Of a stretch of DNA of 64,000 nucleotides, positions 11,186-22,083 are shown piece after piece. The notes below the pieces were generated by a model, which searched no databases, was not told the DNA's origin, and was given only the letters and a program-made list of their open reading frames with translations. Every line of letters begins with the position of its first letter. The stretch's first letter is position 1. The position numbers and the translations under genes are program-made. Origin of the DNA: Ashinkailepas kermadecensis (Eukaryota > Arthropoda > Thecostraca > Neolepadidae); the NCBI GenBank assembly GCA_034440615.1, contig JAOTOM010004327.1, positions 62,001-126,000 of the forward strand. The letters are read 5' to 3'.

Positions 11186-11875
11186 ACCTCCCTGCTCGGC
11201 CCGGACCGTTCCATTGTCTCAAGTCCCATCGCACGGGGTAAACCTACATTTTAGGGCGTGAGTAGGATTTTGAAAACAAATATTCGAATACTGATGTGTA
11301 ACTACTCATTATAATGAAGAATAATGTATAATTTCAAAGAAAACCCAATCCAAACTAACCTAACCTAACCTCTTTTTCAGATTTTGTTACTTTTAGAAAT
11401 ATAAATAAAATATTTACAAAAACATCAGAATTTCAAAAGAACCGCATAACCCTAAGCTAAGACATTTTTTTGCTTTCTGAAGGTAAGGCGTGTGCAAAAG
11501 GTGTCTCGTGAACATCGTAAGCTGCAACAATTCCTCTCACGGTACCCGTCCGTCCGTCGCTGTCCCACCCTCTCATGTCCTGCATCATCCCACAGTCTCT
11601 ATCGTGCCCCACGATCGACAACACACCCAGATAATGGCGATATCTAAGAGGGCCACATCATTTGCTCAGAAGATGATTTTTTTTGGGAGAATACCAAATT
11701 ACGCAATGCAAATTGAAAATTATAGCAACGAACAGGCCAGCTTAGACTGCCATTCGAGCAGTTTGCATAGAAAGAAAACACTGGGCGCGGACGATGGATG
11801 ACTCGTCGGTTTCCCGAAGAAAGCGCACAAGCCCTTCGGTTTTCTCAAGGAGTCGCCTGCTCCGTGGCGGTTGGT
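11186..11875. other. AT-rich unique sequence with a splice-acceptor-like motif
   Basis: Around 11350-11380 the plus strand reads CTAACCTAACCTAACC then CTCTTTTTCAG. Branchpoint-like CTAAC words, a pyrimidine tract and CAG make a good 3' splice-site match ending near 11380. All frames downstream hit stops within about 35 codons and no exon is recognised, so it may be fortuitous. Confidence 0.25.
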
Positions 11876-12253
11876 GCGTGGCCGGCCGTGGGTGCGCCAC
11901 TGCGCGCGGTCGCCGTCCTGCGGCAGCTGTCCCTCGGCGTGGCCGGCCGTGGGTGCGCCACTGCGCGCGGTCGCCGTCCTGCGGCAGCTGTCCCTCGGCG
12001 TGGCCGGCCGTGGGTGCGCCACTGCGCGCGGTCGCCGTCCTGCGGCAGCTGTCCCTCGGCGTGGCCGGCCGTGGGTGCGCCACTGCGCGCGGTCGCCGTC
12101 CTGCGGCAGCTGTTCCTCGGCGTGGCCGGCCGTGGGTGCGCCACTGCGCGCGGTCGCCGTCCTGCGGCAGCTGTCCCTCGGCGTGGCCGGCCGTGGGTGC
12201 GCCACTGCGCGCGGTCGCCGTCCTGCGGCAGCTGTCCCTCGGCGTGGCCGGCC
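11876..12253. repeat. 61-bp minisatellite, 6 nearly identical copies
   Basis: The unit contains GTGGCCGGCCGTGGGTGCGC, CACTGCGCGCGGTCGCCGTC and CTGCGGCAGCTGTCCCTCGG. Each 60-base row is offset by one base, which shows a 61-bp period. Copies differ by single changes (for example CTGTTCCTC at 12110). Because 61 is not a multiple of three and the unit is stop-free on both strands, all six frames stay open across the array. Confidence 0.97.
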
Positions 12254-12561
12254 AGCCGCGAGAGGCGCATGGCAGGGCAGGAGGGCGCAGTAGACATTGA
12301 CGAAAAGTGATGAGTGAGACGCCAGGGCACGGAAACTGGAAGAGGGGGCAGAAAGGACAGCGACACCCCTCCGGACTTTGGGCGAGTTTAGCATTGACTC
12401 TACGGGCGTTGCTTGTATGGAACGAATACAGCTGCAAAGCTCCTCTTGCCCCCCCAACTTTAAGACAGTTCCCGCGACACTTGCGATACACGAAAAATGA
12501 GATGTGGGCGGGGAGCATGCTACGAACATCTCTGCGCGCAGTAGGTCGACTTTCAGCAACC

Positions 12562-12622
12562 CAGCGCAGAGGGAACATTTCCTCTGCTCTAGAGAGCGGA
12601 GGAAATGTTTTCCCTAGCGCTA
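12562..12622. repeat. long imperfect palindrome
   Basis: Arms pair AGCGC...GGGAA.CATTTCCTC.GCTCT on the left with AGAGC.GAGGAAATG..TTCCC..GCGCT on the right, meeting at a CTAG-type centre near 12590. Up to about 28 paired positions with small bulges are visible. It could be a foldback element remnant or a structured RNA or DNA element. Confidence 0.7.
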
Positions 12623-12773
12623 GAGTTGTTTCCTTTCCATATAGAGCTAGATGTTGCCGACTGGGCACTTCATAGAAATGAGCTGGACTTGCAAAACGCA
12701 GATCTGCCGACGGAAGCGGCAATTACACCGGCTCTGGTATGCCGGGCGTATTGTGCTGTGATTCGCCAGACTG

Positions 12774-12787
12774 CCACCAGGTGGCAG
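12774..12787 (+). promoter_or_regulatory. CTCF-like binding motif
   Basis: CCACCAGGTGGCAG fits the published animal CTCF core consensus CCASYAGRKGGCRS at every position. With the preceding CTG it is also a near-perfect palindrome. A single motif match can occur by chance, so occupancy is inference. Confidence 0.35.
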
Positions 12788-12799
12788 GCCGGGATCTGA

Positions 12800-13137
12800 C
12801 CGACATACTTCCTCACACGGCGTCGGCTCTATCTGTCACCACTCGCGCCGATCCGTGTTTGTCGCGTGAGAGCGAGCGTGCTAAGCACCCCTCATTAGTG
12901 GTCGGTGGGCAGAATTGCCGTCTATTATCATATCCTTGGGGCTAACAACAGCAAGATCAGGCTGGATGGAGGGCCGATGCGCGCCTGAGCGAGCGCGGGG
13001 ACATCGGGCCGATGCCCTGAGTCGGATGGTCGGCGCTGAGTCGGCCGCGTGTGGACCGACCGTGGTCGTGTGGTCACCAGGCCTCATGCGGAGGTAGTCA
13101 CACAGGCACGGCCACAGCACATACGGACACACAGCTT
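12800..13137. other. unique GC-balanced sequence
   Basis: No gene was recognised; open frames reach 99 aa. The sequence leads into a degenerate repeat at 13138. Confidence 0.25.
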
Positions 13138-13300
13138 TGTCGCTGGCTGCAGAACCGGCAGCACCCAGTCGTCCTGTCACTGGATATTGAACCGGGAGCG
13201 CCCGGCTCTTCTGTCGCTGGGTGCTGAACCGGGAACACCCAGTTATGTCCCTCGATACTGGTCGGTGAATACCCAGCTGCCCGGATTACTTGTCACTGCA
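13138..13300 (+). repeat. degenerate tandem repeat, about 3-4 copies
   Basis: Copies share a phrase like CTGTCGCTGGGTGCTGAACC followed by GGGA.CACCCAG, spaced about 45-50 bp apart. Divergence between copies is high, suggesting an old or decaying minisatellite. Confidence 0.6.
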
Positions 13301-14107
13301 GGAGTGTTATATCTCGGGAGTGATGTGTATTGACGTGCATTTCGCCATTTTGAAGACGTACATTTAACTTCCAATATTTCCAGGCGAGAGTGTGCTTTGA
13401 ATGTTTGTTCCGCTGGATTTCGGAATGAGCGAAATTTGTTCCCCGCAAGCTGGGTTTGTCCCGTTCAATTTCGAAAACAAGAATATACAATATGGAATAT
13501 TGAAGCTGGAGCACCCAACTTGCCACGTCCCTGGCAACAATCGGGGAAACGTTTATCTGTCTCCGAGTAAGAAGACCACACAGCTGAGGGTTTTTAACGT
13601 TTACTGTAAACTTGAGTGGACTTAGCAACACTGGCACACACGTTTAATAATTCAAGGAGTTACCTTTTGATGTGTCATCGCCTGCGATCAGAACGCCAGC
13701 GATGAACGAACAGCAACTCCAGATGAACGAACAGCTCCAGCTGATTCTAACCGAGCTCGACCGTAACCGAGACGTTCCATTTCGAGACGGACCGACGCGG
13801 ACGGCATGGTGCGGTGAACCCGGCGTCGACACCGACACCAACACCGACACCGCTGCCCAGGCGGGCGCCGCGCCCCATCGCATCGCCTCCAGCCCTGCAC
13901 CGATCAGAGGTGATCCCAGTGTCGACGGCACGTGACCGCGGCTCGACAAATAAACAGTCGGCGCGGGCCGGGCGCCACCTGGCGGCAGAGGACGGCCGGA
14001 GGAGACGCTCGTGGCGCGCTGCGGCGTCTCCGGCGTCTCCGGCGTCCTGCGTCGGCCGCGCCATCGACCGTCGCCGCCGGCAGGTAAGGAGTCGCTCCGG
14101 CTAATGG
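13301..14107. other. unique sequence, GC-rich right half
   Basis: A short plus frame at 13672-13935 starts with a glutamine- and leucine-rich, coiled-coil-like stretch (EQQLQMNEQLQLILTEL), but no domain is recognised. The part after about 13760 is CpG-rich. No confident gene is present. Confidence 0.25.
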
Positions 14108-14209
14108 GTCGCTGCTTCGGCTGGAACGAGCTGGACTGGTCTCTCGACGGTGGCTGGAGCGAGCTGGACTGGTCTCTCGGCGGTGACTGGAGCGAGCTGG
14201 ACTGGTCTC
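14108..14209 (+). repeat. 33-bp minisatellite, left part
   Basis: The unit contains GGTGGCTGGAGCGAGCTGG followed by ACTGGTCTCTCGGC. Three copies precede the SINE insertion. The last 13 bases (14197-14209) are duplicated on the right side of the SINE. Confidence 0.92.
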
Positions 14210-14372
14210 AGGGGACGGGTGGTCTAGAGGTTAGATGCTCGTCTCACAATCGAAAGATTGTGGGTTCGAATCTCACCTGTCGCTACTCTTCACCCGCGAC
14301 CAATCGGCGTGAGAGATTGGCGACGCTATATGACTCAACGGTCGACGTGTCGTAAAACCAATAACCAACCAA
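14210..14372 (+). mobile_element. tRNA-Val-derived SINE inserted in a minisatellite
   Basis: The 163-bp element has a tRNA-like head with an A box around TGGTCTAGAGGT (14220-14231) and a B box GGTTCGAATCT (14263-14273). The anticodon region CGTCTCACAATCG resembles tRNA-Val(CAC), whose loop reads CTCACA.. with anticodon CAC. The D-arm TCTA/TAGA and T-arm GTGGG/CTCAC pair. The 3' tail is AACCAATAACCAACCAA, a simple ACC-type SINE tail. CTGGACTGGTCTC flanks it on both sides (14197-14209 and 14373-14385) as a 13-bp target-site duplication, and the array resumes in phase. The acceptor stem does not close, so this is not a functional tRNA gene. Confidence 0.82.
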
Positions 14373-14712
14373 CTGGACTGGTCTCTCGGACGTGGCTGGC
14401 GCGAGCTGGGTTTGTCTCTCGGCGGTGGCTGGAGCGAGCTGGACTGGTCTCTCGGCGGCTGCCCGCTCGAGCTGGATTGGTCTCTCAGCGGTGGCTGGAG
14501 CGAGGCTGGGTTTGTCTCTCGGCGGTGGCTGGAGCGAGCTGGACTGGTATCTCGGCGGTGGCTGGAACGAGCTGGACTGTTCTCTCGGCGGCGGCTGGAG
14601 CGAGCTGGGCTAGTATATCGGCGGTGGCTGGAGCGAGCTGGGCTGGTATCTCGGCGGTGGCTGGAGCGAGCTGGGCTGGTATCTCGGTGGTGGCGGGAGC
14701 GGCTCGCTGGAG
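14373..14712 (+). repeat. 33-bp minisatellite, right part
   Basis: Continuation of the array at 14108 with about ten copies. Copies vary at ACTGGTCTC, GCTGGTATC and GTTTGTCTC. The open frames of 73-156 aa (glycine-tryptophan rich or alanine-serine rich) are read-through. Confidence 0.93.
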
Positions 14713-15942
14713 TTCGGTACGGACATGAAACAGGTGTGGCATCGGTTGGTCAATGGAATCTCGCCTAATCGATCCACCGGCAAAACGCTAAGCTCCAGGT
14801 TGACTGCGGTTGTGGGTGGGGTGGTGTCAGGGGTAGACCCTATAACATTGTTTCGCACTCATAGTTATTTGGGCAGTTGTCAGACAAGAAATATTTCCAT
14901 GCACACATTTTTTGTCGATATTTTTTCTTGTCGGGACCTCTGTGGTAGATCGATCGAACCAGGGGGAAGGGGAGGCGGTGGAGGAGAAGCAAATCGCCCC
15001 TTCCGAAAACTTTCGAATCTCTGGATAAAATTGTTACCTCCCAACTTGCATCTACGTTACAAAAACATTGCAGTGGTAACTCGTAAGTTGCTTTTGAGAC
15101 CCGAATGCTTCTCACCAAGGGCGGCTTGAACAATTTTGATGTATCTAATCACGCTCTATTGAATTGCTGCGCTAAAAGTAAGATGGATTAATCTAACTTG
15201 GTTATTCGGCTTGCTATTTCAATGATCTGCGGAGCACCTGAATGCTTTAGCAGCCGAGTGAAGTCCACAGATGAGCACGGTACTTTTCTGTTTCCAACCA
15301 CCGTTACGGTAGAATTTCCTTCCGTTTCTGCAGTATTTGTCAAGTATGATTATACTGACGATTTCATTTCAAGTAATGTCGGGAAACTCGCATCCAGGGA
15401 TCAACGCAAACCGATGCGGCGCGGGGCGAAGCATTTGGACGACGCCATATCCTGGTCCGAAAGGAGGCCATTGGGAAAGGCTCGGGCATAAAATGTCGCC
15501 GGCGTTCTGCCACAATCTCTGTAAGCCATACGTAACTCGGTTACGTCCCCGGCTCCTCACACTTGTCTCGCTCGCAGGAAAGCCTGGGCGATAGCGAATG
15601 TAGCTGTCGGGAGATAGACTCCTCGAGTTGGTGTCACAGCAGCTAAATCATGGCGCAGGCGTCCTTTCCTTTCATAATATCGCTGCCATATCTGCACACT
15701 GTCCAGCCGGTGCACCTCGTGACGCGTATGACAGCGCAGCGCTCGTCACGCTTCGGAGCCCCCGGCGCGCCGGCCGGTAGTGACGGGCGGCCGGCGTGGT
15801 GTCTCGCGTGCGCCTACTGCCGCCCATCACCAGAACACACACGGCCGAGGGGCATGACGTCACATCGTCACGCCGTCACAGGGGCGTGACGCCGTGCACC
15901 GGAGACGTTTGCGGCGCCGCCTGACTGTGCCGGCGAGCAGAT
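14713..15942. other. unique sequence, no gene recognised
   Basis: A non-repetitive stretch with frames of up to 134 aa and no recognisable protein. The last 250 bp are CpG-rich and border the next array. Confidence 0.28.
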
Positions 15943-16672
15943 CGCCGTGTGTTACGGCGACGGCCGTCCGTGTCCGTGACTCGTACATCGAGTCGCCTCA
16001 CTCTGCCTGCCGCCGGCCCTCACGTCAGCAGATCGTGTGTGTTACGGCGGAGGCCGTCCGTGTCCGTGACTCGTACATCGAGTCGCCTCTCAATCTGCCC
16101 GCCGCCGGCCCTCACGTCAGCAGATCGTGTGTGTTACGGCGGCGGCCGTCCGTGTCCGTGACTCGTACATCGAGTCGTCCCTCACTCTGCCCGCCGCCGG
16201 CCCTCACGTCAGCAGATCGTGTGTGTTACGGCGGCGGCCGTCCGTGTCCGTGACTCGTACATCGAGTCGTCCCTCACTCTGCCCGCTGCCGGCCCTCACG
16301 TCAGCAGGTCGTGGCCTCACACTGCCCGCCGCCGGCCCTCACGTCAGCAGGTCGTGGCTTCACTCTGCCCGCCGCCGGCCCCTCACGTCAGCAGGTCGTG
16401 GCTTCACTCTGCCCGCTGCCGGCCCTCACGTCAGCAGGTCGTGGCCTCACTCTGCCCGCCGCCGGCCCTCACGTCAGCAGGTCGTGGCTTCACTCTGCCC
16501 GCCGCCGGCCCCTCACGTCAGCAGGTCGTGGCTTCACTCTGCCCGCCGCCGGCCCTCACGTCAGCAGGTCGTGGCTTCACTCTGCCCGCCGCCGGCCCTC
16601 ACGTCAGCAGGTCGTGGCTTCACACTGCCCGCCGCCGGCCCCTCACGTCAGCAGACCGTGGCCTCACTCTGC
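15943..16672 (+). repeat. two-period minisatellite (92-bp and 43-bp units)
   Basis: About four 92-bp units (15943-16300) contain GCCCTCACGTCAGCAGATCG, a TGTTACGGCGGCGGCCGTC segment and CGTACATCGAGTCG. They are followed by about eight 43-bp units holding only GCCCTCACGTCAGCAGGTCG plus TGGCTTCACTCTGCCC. The short unit equals the long unit minus an internal 49 bp, so it appears to have arisen by deletion and then amplified. Frames of up to 194 aa are read-through. Confidence 0.93.
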
Positions 16673-18300
16673 TGGCTAACATACATAGGTGTTATGCATA
16701 TACATAGGTAACATGCATACATGGCTAACATAAATAGATAACATAGGTGACATGTGCGTAGACCGAGGTCGCCGATCCCGTCGGCGTGAAATGGTTGGCA
16801 ATATGTGATGTACTGTTGAAGATGATAATCTTCGAAACAGAGGGCACTCAGGAAAAGGTAATGAGTGCCACGAAAGGAAAACCATATGTATTCTCTTTGA
16901 TGATGCTTTACGATAAATGTTCAAACTTTTGATGTTATTCTGAAATTCTCGCACCCTAGAAAATATCGAAAACATCCAACATTCTCAACTTGAAATTAAG
17001 TACCATAACCATATCTGAAATGGACTCGGCGTGCAAGACTACCTTGCCTTGCCAATTTACTTCGTACTAGTATTTAGGCCTCTAGAACACCTGGAGGCTG
17101 GAATGTATGTACGTTCGGCACGTTTCAAGACATATCTCGGTGACCTGGCCTGATGCTGAATTTATACCTGGTACGCGTTTAAACCTGGCACGAAGACATA
17201 CGTTTCCATCACGTATATTTCGGGGTTTCGAAAATATTGATTCGGAACAAATGTATGTGCATGGAAACGTTTCTCTTTGTTTGTTAAGCCATTCATTTCG
17301 CCTGGGAACCTGACCTAAGGTCGCGTTTTGTATCTTTGCACTTTCTTTCATCATTTACCGATGCATCTATGTTCCACTTTTGACTGAGTCTTGTACGGTT
17401 TGCTTGGGAAGAAAAATGTTCCGGTGCACATCCCAAAGAAAAAACACATTGCGACGAGTTTTTGAACTGACCTTGACCCGCCCTAGCTCCGGCATCTCAT
17501 GACCCTAGAACGCAATGTGTGTACACGAAGTGTGGCAATGACGTAACGGAAAGCATGCCAAATTGCAAAGCAATGTCGTGAACGGTTCAGAACTTACCTC
17601 ATATAAATATCACAGGGGGTTATATTGTCCCCCCCCCCCACAGTGCGAGTGTTAGCTGCACGGCACCGCAGGTGTCGTGATACGCCTGATTGACACGCCT
17701 GATCGACACGTGACACGCCTGATCGAGCCGCAACCGTGTTCCGCCACGTCAGACCACGTCGGGCCGCAGACGAGCCCGTGCCACTCACCTGACACAGTCG
17801 CTGCTGGTAGTCCGGAGCTGATGCGTGGCGCCGCCGGCAGCATCCGGATCGGGGACGCTGCCGCCAATCCTGACACGTGGTCAGGCTACCTGGCGTCCCG
17901 TAGTTCCCGTAATTCCTGAGCTGAAGGTACGCCGACGGCGCCTCCCAGCAGTCATTGGGCCGCCGCCACCGGCTCCTACAGTCCGCGGCAGCAGACACGA
18001 CCGGCGATAATGTCCCCGCGTTCTGCGAGGGTACCACAGGCGGGCGAATCCGCAGAAGCGACCAGAGCTGTCCTCTTCTTCGGATTCGCCTCCGGGTGAT
18101 CATTAGCTCTAGTGGCATCCCGGGTATGAAGCGGTACCCCGTTTACGGGAAACACCAAAGGCGGGGGGGGGGGGGAAATGGCCCGCAGATGGTGGCAGAT
18201 CAGCATAGCCAGGTCGCTTACCTACGAGGAGCGGAACAGAGTGCATAGCTAGTTTGTGTTCATCTCACCCTCTATTACCTCACGCCCACCGAGAGCGTTT
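16673..18300. other. unique sequence, low-complexity patches
   Basis: The start has AT-rich repeats of ACATACATAGGT type (16680-16740). A run of nine C lies near 17630 and a run of ten G near 18163. At 17660-17730 a short CGCCTGATYGACACG phrase repeats three times. Minus frame 17594-18118 (174 aa) has no recognised domain. Confidence 0.28.
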
Positions 18301-18319
18301 CACCGGTCATTACATCGGT

Positions 18320-18571
18320 TACATCGGAGGGAGAGGGAGAGGGATATGGAGAGGAAGAGGGAAAGGAAAGAGAAAGAGAAAGAGAAAGAGGAAGATAAAG
18401 AGAAGGATAAGGAGAAAGAGAAATAAGAATAGGAATGGGAATAGGAAGAGAACGATAACGATAACGATAACGATAACGATAACGAGAACGAGAGCGAGAG
18501 CGAAAAGGAGAACGAGAACGAGAGCGAGAGCGAGAAAACGAGAGAGGAGAACGAGAGAGAACGAGAACGAG

Positions 18572-18633
<62 letters not shown>

Positions 18634-18772
18634 GGAGACGGAGACGGAGACGGAGACGGAGACGGAGACGGAGACGGAGACGGAGACGGAGACGGAGACG
18701 GAGACGGAGACGGAGACGGAGACGGAGACGGAGACGGAGACGGAGACGGAGACGGAGACGGAGACGGAGACA
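18320..18772 (+). repeat. compound polypurine microsatellite tract
   Basis: About 450 bp of almost pure purine on the plus strand in successive blocks: GGAGAG and GAAAGA (18320-18440), ATAACG hexamers (18450-18485), GAACGA and GAGCGA (18485-18570), (GA)n (18571-18632), then about 23 copies of GACGGA (18631-18771). Plus-strand read-through gives KR-, RE- and ET-repeat peptides; minus gives SL and SP repeats. None of these is evidence of a gene. Such tracts can form triplex (H-DNA). Confidence 0.95.
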
Positions 18773-18779
18773 AGTTCAA

Positions 18780-19700
18780 CCAGGGCTTAAGCCGAGTCTG
18801 TTTGGGGTAGAAAAGCGAAGCAGACATAGTGCAGTTTGTGGTTCGTAAGTACCAATGCATCAACATTTCATTTGACTCACAACATGCATCGCGAACGGGC
18901 ATGGTCGGATCAAATTCTGATGGTTGACACCAAGCGTAGTGAACAATGACTCGCAACAGCTTTAGCATGACCGCTTTTAGAGTTCCCACAGATAGTGTGG
19001 TCCCTGAGTTCGAACACGTTGTGTTTGGGAAAATGATCATGTTTTATTGAGAGCAAATAATCAGAGGTCCATCGAGGTCATTGATATCGTTTTCCTCGAG
19101 AATTATCCGTCAAGACGGCTCAGTCTGACAACATGTGCATGCAATGTCGGCCAATTGAGCGCATTAAATGCTGCAATGCCTGCATCAACTACGATACCAG
19201 AAAAAATGAAGCGCCAAACCTTCTCTGGAGGTGACGTCGACACTCGATGGCCTGGTGTGATCTGACGAAGCCGTGTGCCCCAAAAGTACCACAAATGATG
19301 TCCCATCAGTCCGGGTAGATGGCAGTGTGTCAACGGGCGCTATTTTCCCATGAATGCGAAACAATCACTTGACGCGCGATCCTCCTTCCTCGATGGCGAG
19401 CTTTGAACTGGTGGGTGCTGGGTGGAAGGGGAGTAACCGAAGTTGTTTCTAGCATGCATAACCTGACCAGGAATTGACCCGCGATTTTTGTCGTTCATGC
19501 ACCTGGCAGACGGGAACCACTACAGTTTGGCGGATAAACAGCGATAAACAATCTGCTGGCTGATAGCCACAAAAACGGCATGTGCGTCACGAATGTGCAC
19601 AGACCGTGATGTAACACGATACCGTGATTTACTGAAGACTTCAGCTATTGCGATGTAGTGATGAGATGAAACGCAGTAGCGTCACAGAACGTGACATTCC
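18780..19700. other. unique sequence, no gene recognised
   Basis: AT-balanced sequence with frames under 80 aa and no recognised motif. Confidence 0.3.
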
Positions 19701-20930
19701 ACTCTGCTAGATAGACACCGCGGAACGCTCTCGAGTCCCCGCGGATGTCGATAGACGCGTTGGCTGTGCGGGACGAGACTCGACGCGGACCGCGGCACCA
19801 TTTGTCACACGGCCGCGGGCGTGACCGCCGCCTAACGACCCCCAGCCACCGACCGCATCAAAACAGCCTCTCAGCTGGCCGGCCCTGCCCCGTCCGCGCG
19901 ACCGGAGGGTCCCCGCCCCCGCCCCCGCCCCCGCCCCCGCCCCGTCCTCTTCCGTCGTCGCGCGCAAACACCACAAATCATTGCCACCGCCCGATCGCTC
20001 CCATGGCGGCGCAGTTGGTCGGCATTTGTCACGGCCTGGCGGCGCCGGCGCCAGTCAACAAGCGGGCCGTTTGTCAACGCTGATCTCGGCGGAATTGATC
20101 TGTCTGCCTAATAAATTAGCCGCTGCTTTATTCGCGGCTCGGCGCACGGGGGGCGCGCCGTCCGGCGAAACTTGTGGCATAAAGCGTAACGTTACTCGAG
20201 TGGGCGAATCCCCGGCACTGAAGTGCGTCAAACTTCCGCACACAAACAGCTCTGAGGGTAGGGCAACTTGAGTTCGGCCGAAGCTGAGGCGGCAGCACTC
20301 GGGCTTCGGCTGCTGCTGTTGATGCTGCCGTTGCACGCAGCGCTTTGATCTACTTTGTCGTTAATTACGCTGCACTGCTTGAGCGGGGCAGCCGTGACGC
20401 GCTCGTGCTGCTCCCGGCAAACAGCCACGTCGCATTCATATCTGGCGTTCATCTGCGCCGCGTTTCGCCCCGGCCCTCTGTAACTGATCGCGTCCCAAGC
20501 CAGCACACGGTGTCCGCTTCGAAACACAACGGGTGGCGTGTTCCCGCCGCGAAAAAGCGTCCCTCGCGGCGCCCGACCGTGCCCGTCCGACCCCGTCCCG
20601 GCCCCCGACTCGTGACGTCTTGGCAGCGTGACGCCACCACAGCTTCATGGACACACTCGCCGCACGGTCGAGGGAGAGCTCCACCGAGCCGCGGGACGAC
20701 CCGGGACGGGGACGGTCGTGCCGCGAGTTGGAGGACGTGCCGCGGCGCGGCGCCACGCCCCGTCGGCGCCGACGACAGCCGGCCGACGCCCGTCGACGTC
20801 GACGATCTCAATGCGAGGGAGCGACGCGGCTGATTGGCGCCGTGAAAACAACGGCCTTCGGTAATGAGACAATCCTGTGCGGTGTGGGCGAACTGCCCAG
20901 CCGACACCGACCGCGTCACTGAACATGGGG
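19701..20930. promoter_or_regulatory. CpG-rich island, candidate cis-regulatory region
   Basis: GC-rich with a (CCCCCG)n patch at about 19912-19942. Embedded AT-rich words such as CACAAATCAT, TAATAAATTA and TTTGTCAACG resemble transcription-factor sites. CACAAATCATTGCCACCGC (19972-19990) recurs with one change in inverted orientation at 46505-46523 in another island. Long frames on both strands reflect low stop density. Enhancer or promoter function is inference. Confidence 0.35.
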
Positions 20931-20938
20931 GTGAGAGG

Positions 20939-21160
<222 letters not shown>

Positions 21161-21572
21161 GAGACGGGCAGTGTGAGCGACAGACGGGGCAAGGGCGGGA
21201 GGGGAGAGTGTGGATGAGGGCGGAGAGAAGCACATACACATGCCTAACCTCCTGATCAGAGCAGGCGCGGTGCCGTGTGGAGGACTGACGCCTGCGGCGC
21301 CTGGCTGACGGCAGACATGCGCCGGTTCGCGAGTGGCGCGCCAAATCGGCGCGCCGCGGGAAAAGTCGCGTTCCGGCCTGGCAGCCTGCGGCCATCAACG
21401 CACTTTTTGCCGGCGTGCTACGCGCTCGGGTCGCCGTTTCAAGAATGTCGCGCGCACAGAGGCGGCCTGTGCGGCGTGCGGCGAGTGTGGCAGCGCACTC
21501 GGGCGACCTGCGTGGCGGGTCAGCTCACGGCGGCCGGCGTTCCCTGCTGCTGATGAGATCGGATGGCCGTAC
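21161..21572. promoter_or_regulatory. CpG-rich island
   Basis: GC-rich unique sequence with CGCG-containing words (for example GGCGCGCCAAATCGGCGCGC at 21333-21352, a near-palindrome). No gene was recognised. Regulatory role is speculative. Confidence 0.25.
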
Positions 21573-22083
21573 ACATGGTCTGCCTGTGACGAGCCCGCCG
21601 ACACCCACCGGCGACACACTCGCACTCAGCCGACAGTTAGTGATGTGGGCGAGGGCCACCTGGTCTGCCTGTGACGAGCCCGCCGACACCCACCGGCGAC
21701 ACACTCGCACTCAGCCGACAGGCAGTGATGTGGGCGAGGGCCACCTGGTCTGCCTGTGACGAGCCCGCCGACACCCACCGGTGACACACTCGCACTCAGC
21801 CGACAGGCAGTGATGTGGGCGAGGGCCACCTGGTCTGCCTGTGACGAGCCCGCCGACACCCACCGGTGACACACTCGCACTCAGCCGACAGGCAGTGGTG
21901 TGGGCGAGGCCACCTGGTCTGCCTGTGACGAGCCCGCCGACACCCACCGGTGACACACTCGCACTCAGCCGACAGGCAGTGATGTGGGCGAGGGCCACCT
22001 GGTCTGCCTGTGACGAGCCCGCCGACCCCCACCGGCGACACACTCGCACTCAGCCGACAGGCAGTGGTGTGGGCGAGGGCCCC
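21573..22083 (+). repeat. 85-bp minisatellite, about 6 copies
   Basis: The unit contains CTGCCTGTGACGAGCCCGCC, GACACCCACCGG and CACTCGCACTCAGCCGACAG. Spacing 21661 to 21746 gives 85 bp. Copies are nearly identical. Frames on both strands are read-through. Confidence 0.95.

Noticed and set aside
10015..11261. Plus-strand ORFs of 408 and 380 aa rich in arginine, proline and histidine
   Set aside because: Array read-through of the 52-bp minisatellite; frames shift at every deleted base in the left half.
11350..11372. CCTAA pentamers resembling arthropod telomere repeat TTAGG
   Set aside because: Only about three copies, better read as branchpoint-like words before a pyrimidine tract; no telomeric array.
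14210..14290. Functional tRNA-Val gene
   Set aside because: The acceptor stem does not close once the T-arm is placed, the anticodon stem is imperfect, and the sequence continues into a SINE body with a tail and target duplication.
18254..19040. ORFs encoding KR/ET repeats (plus) and SP/SL repeats (minus)
   Set aside because: Products of the polypurine microsatellite; composition explains the open frames.
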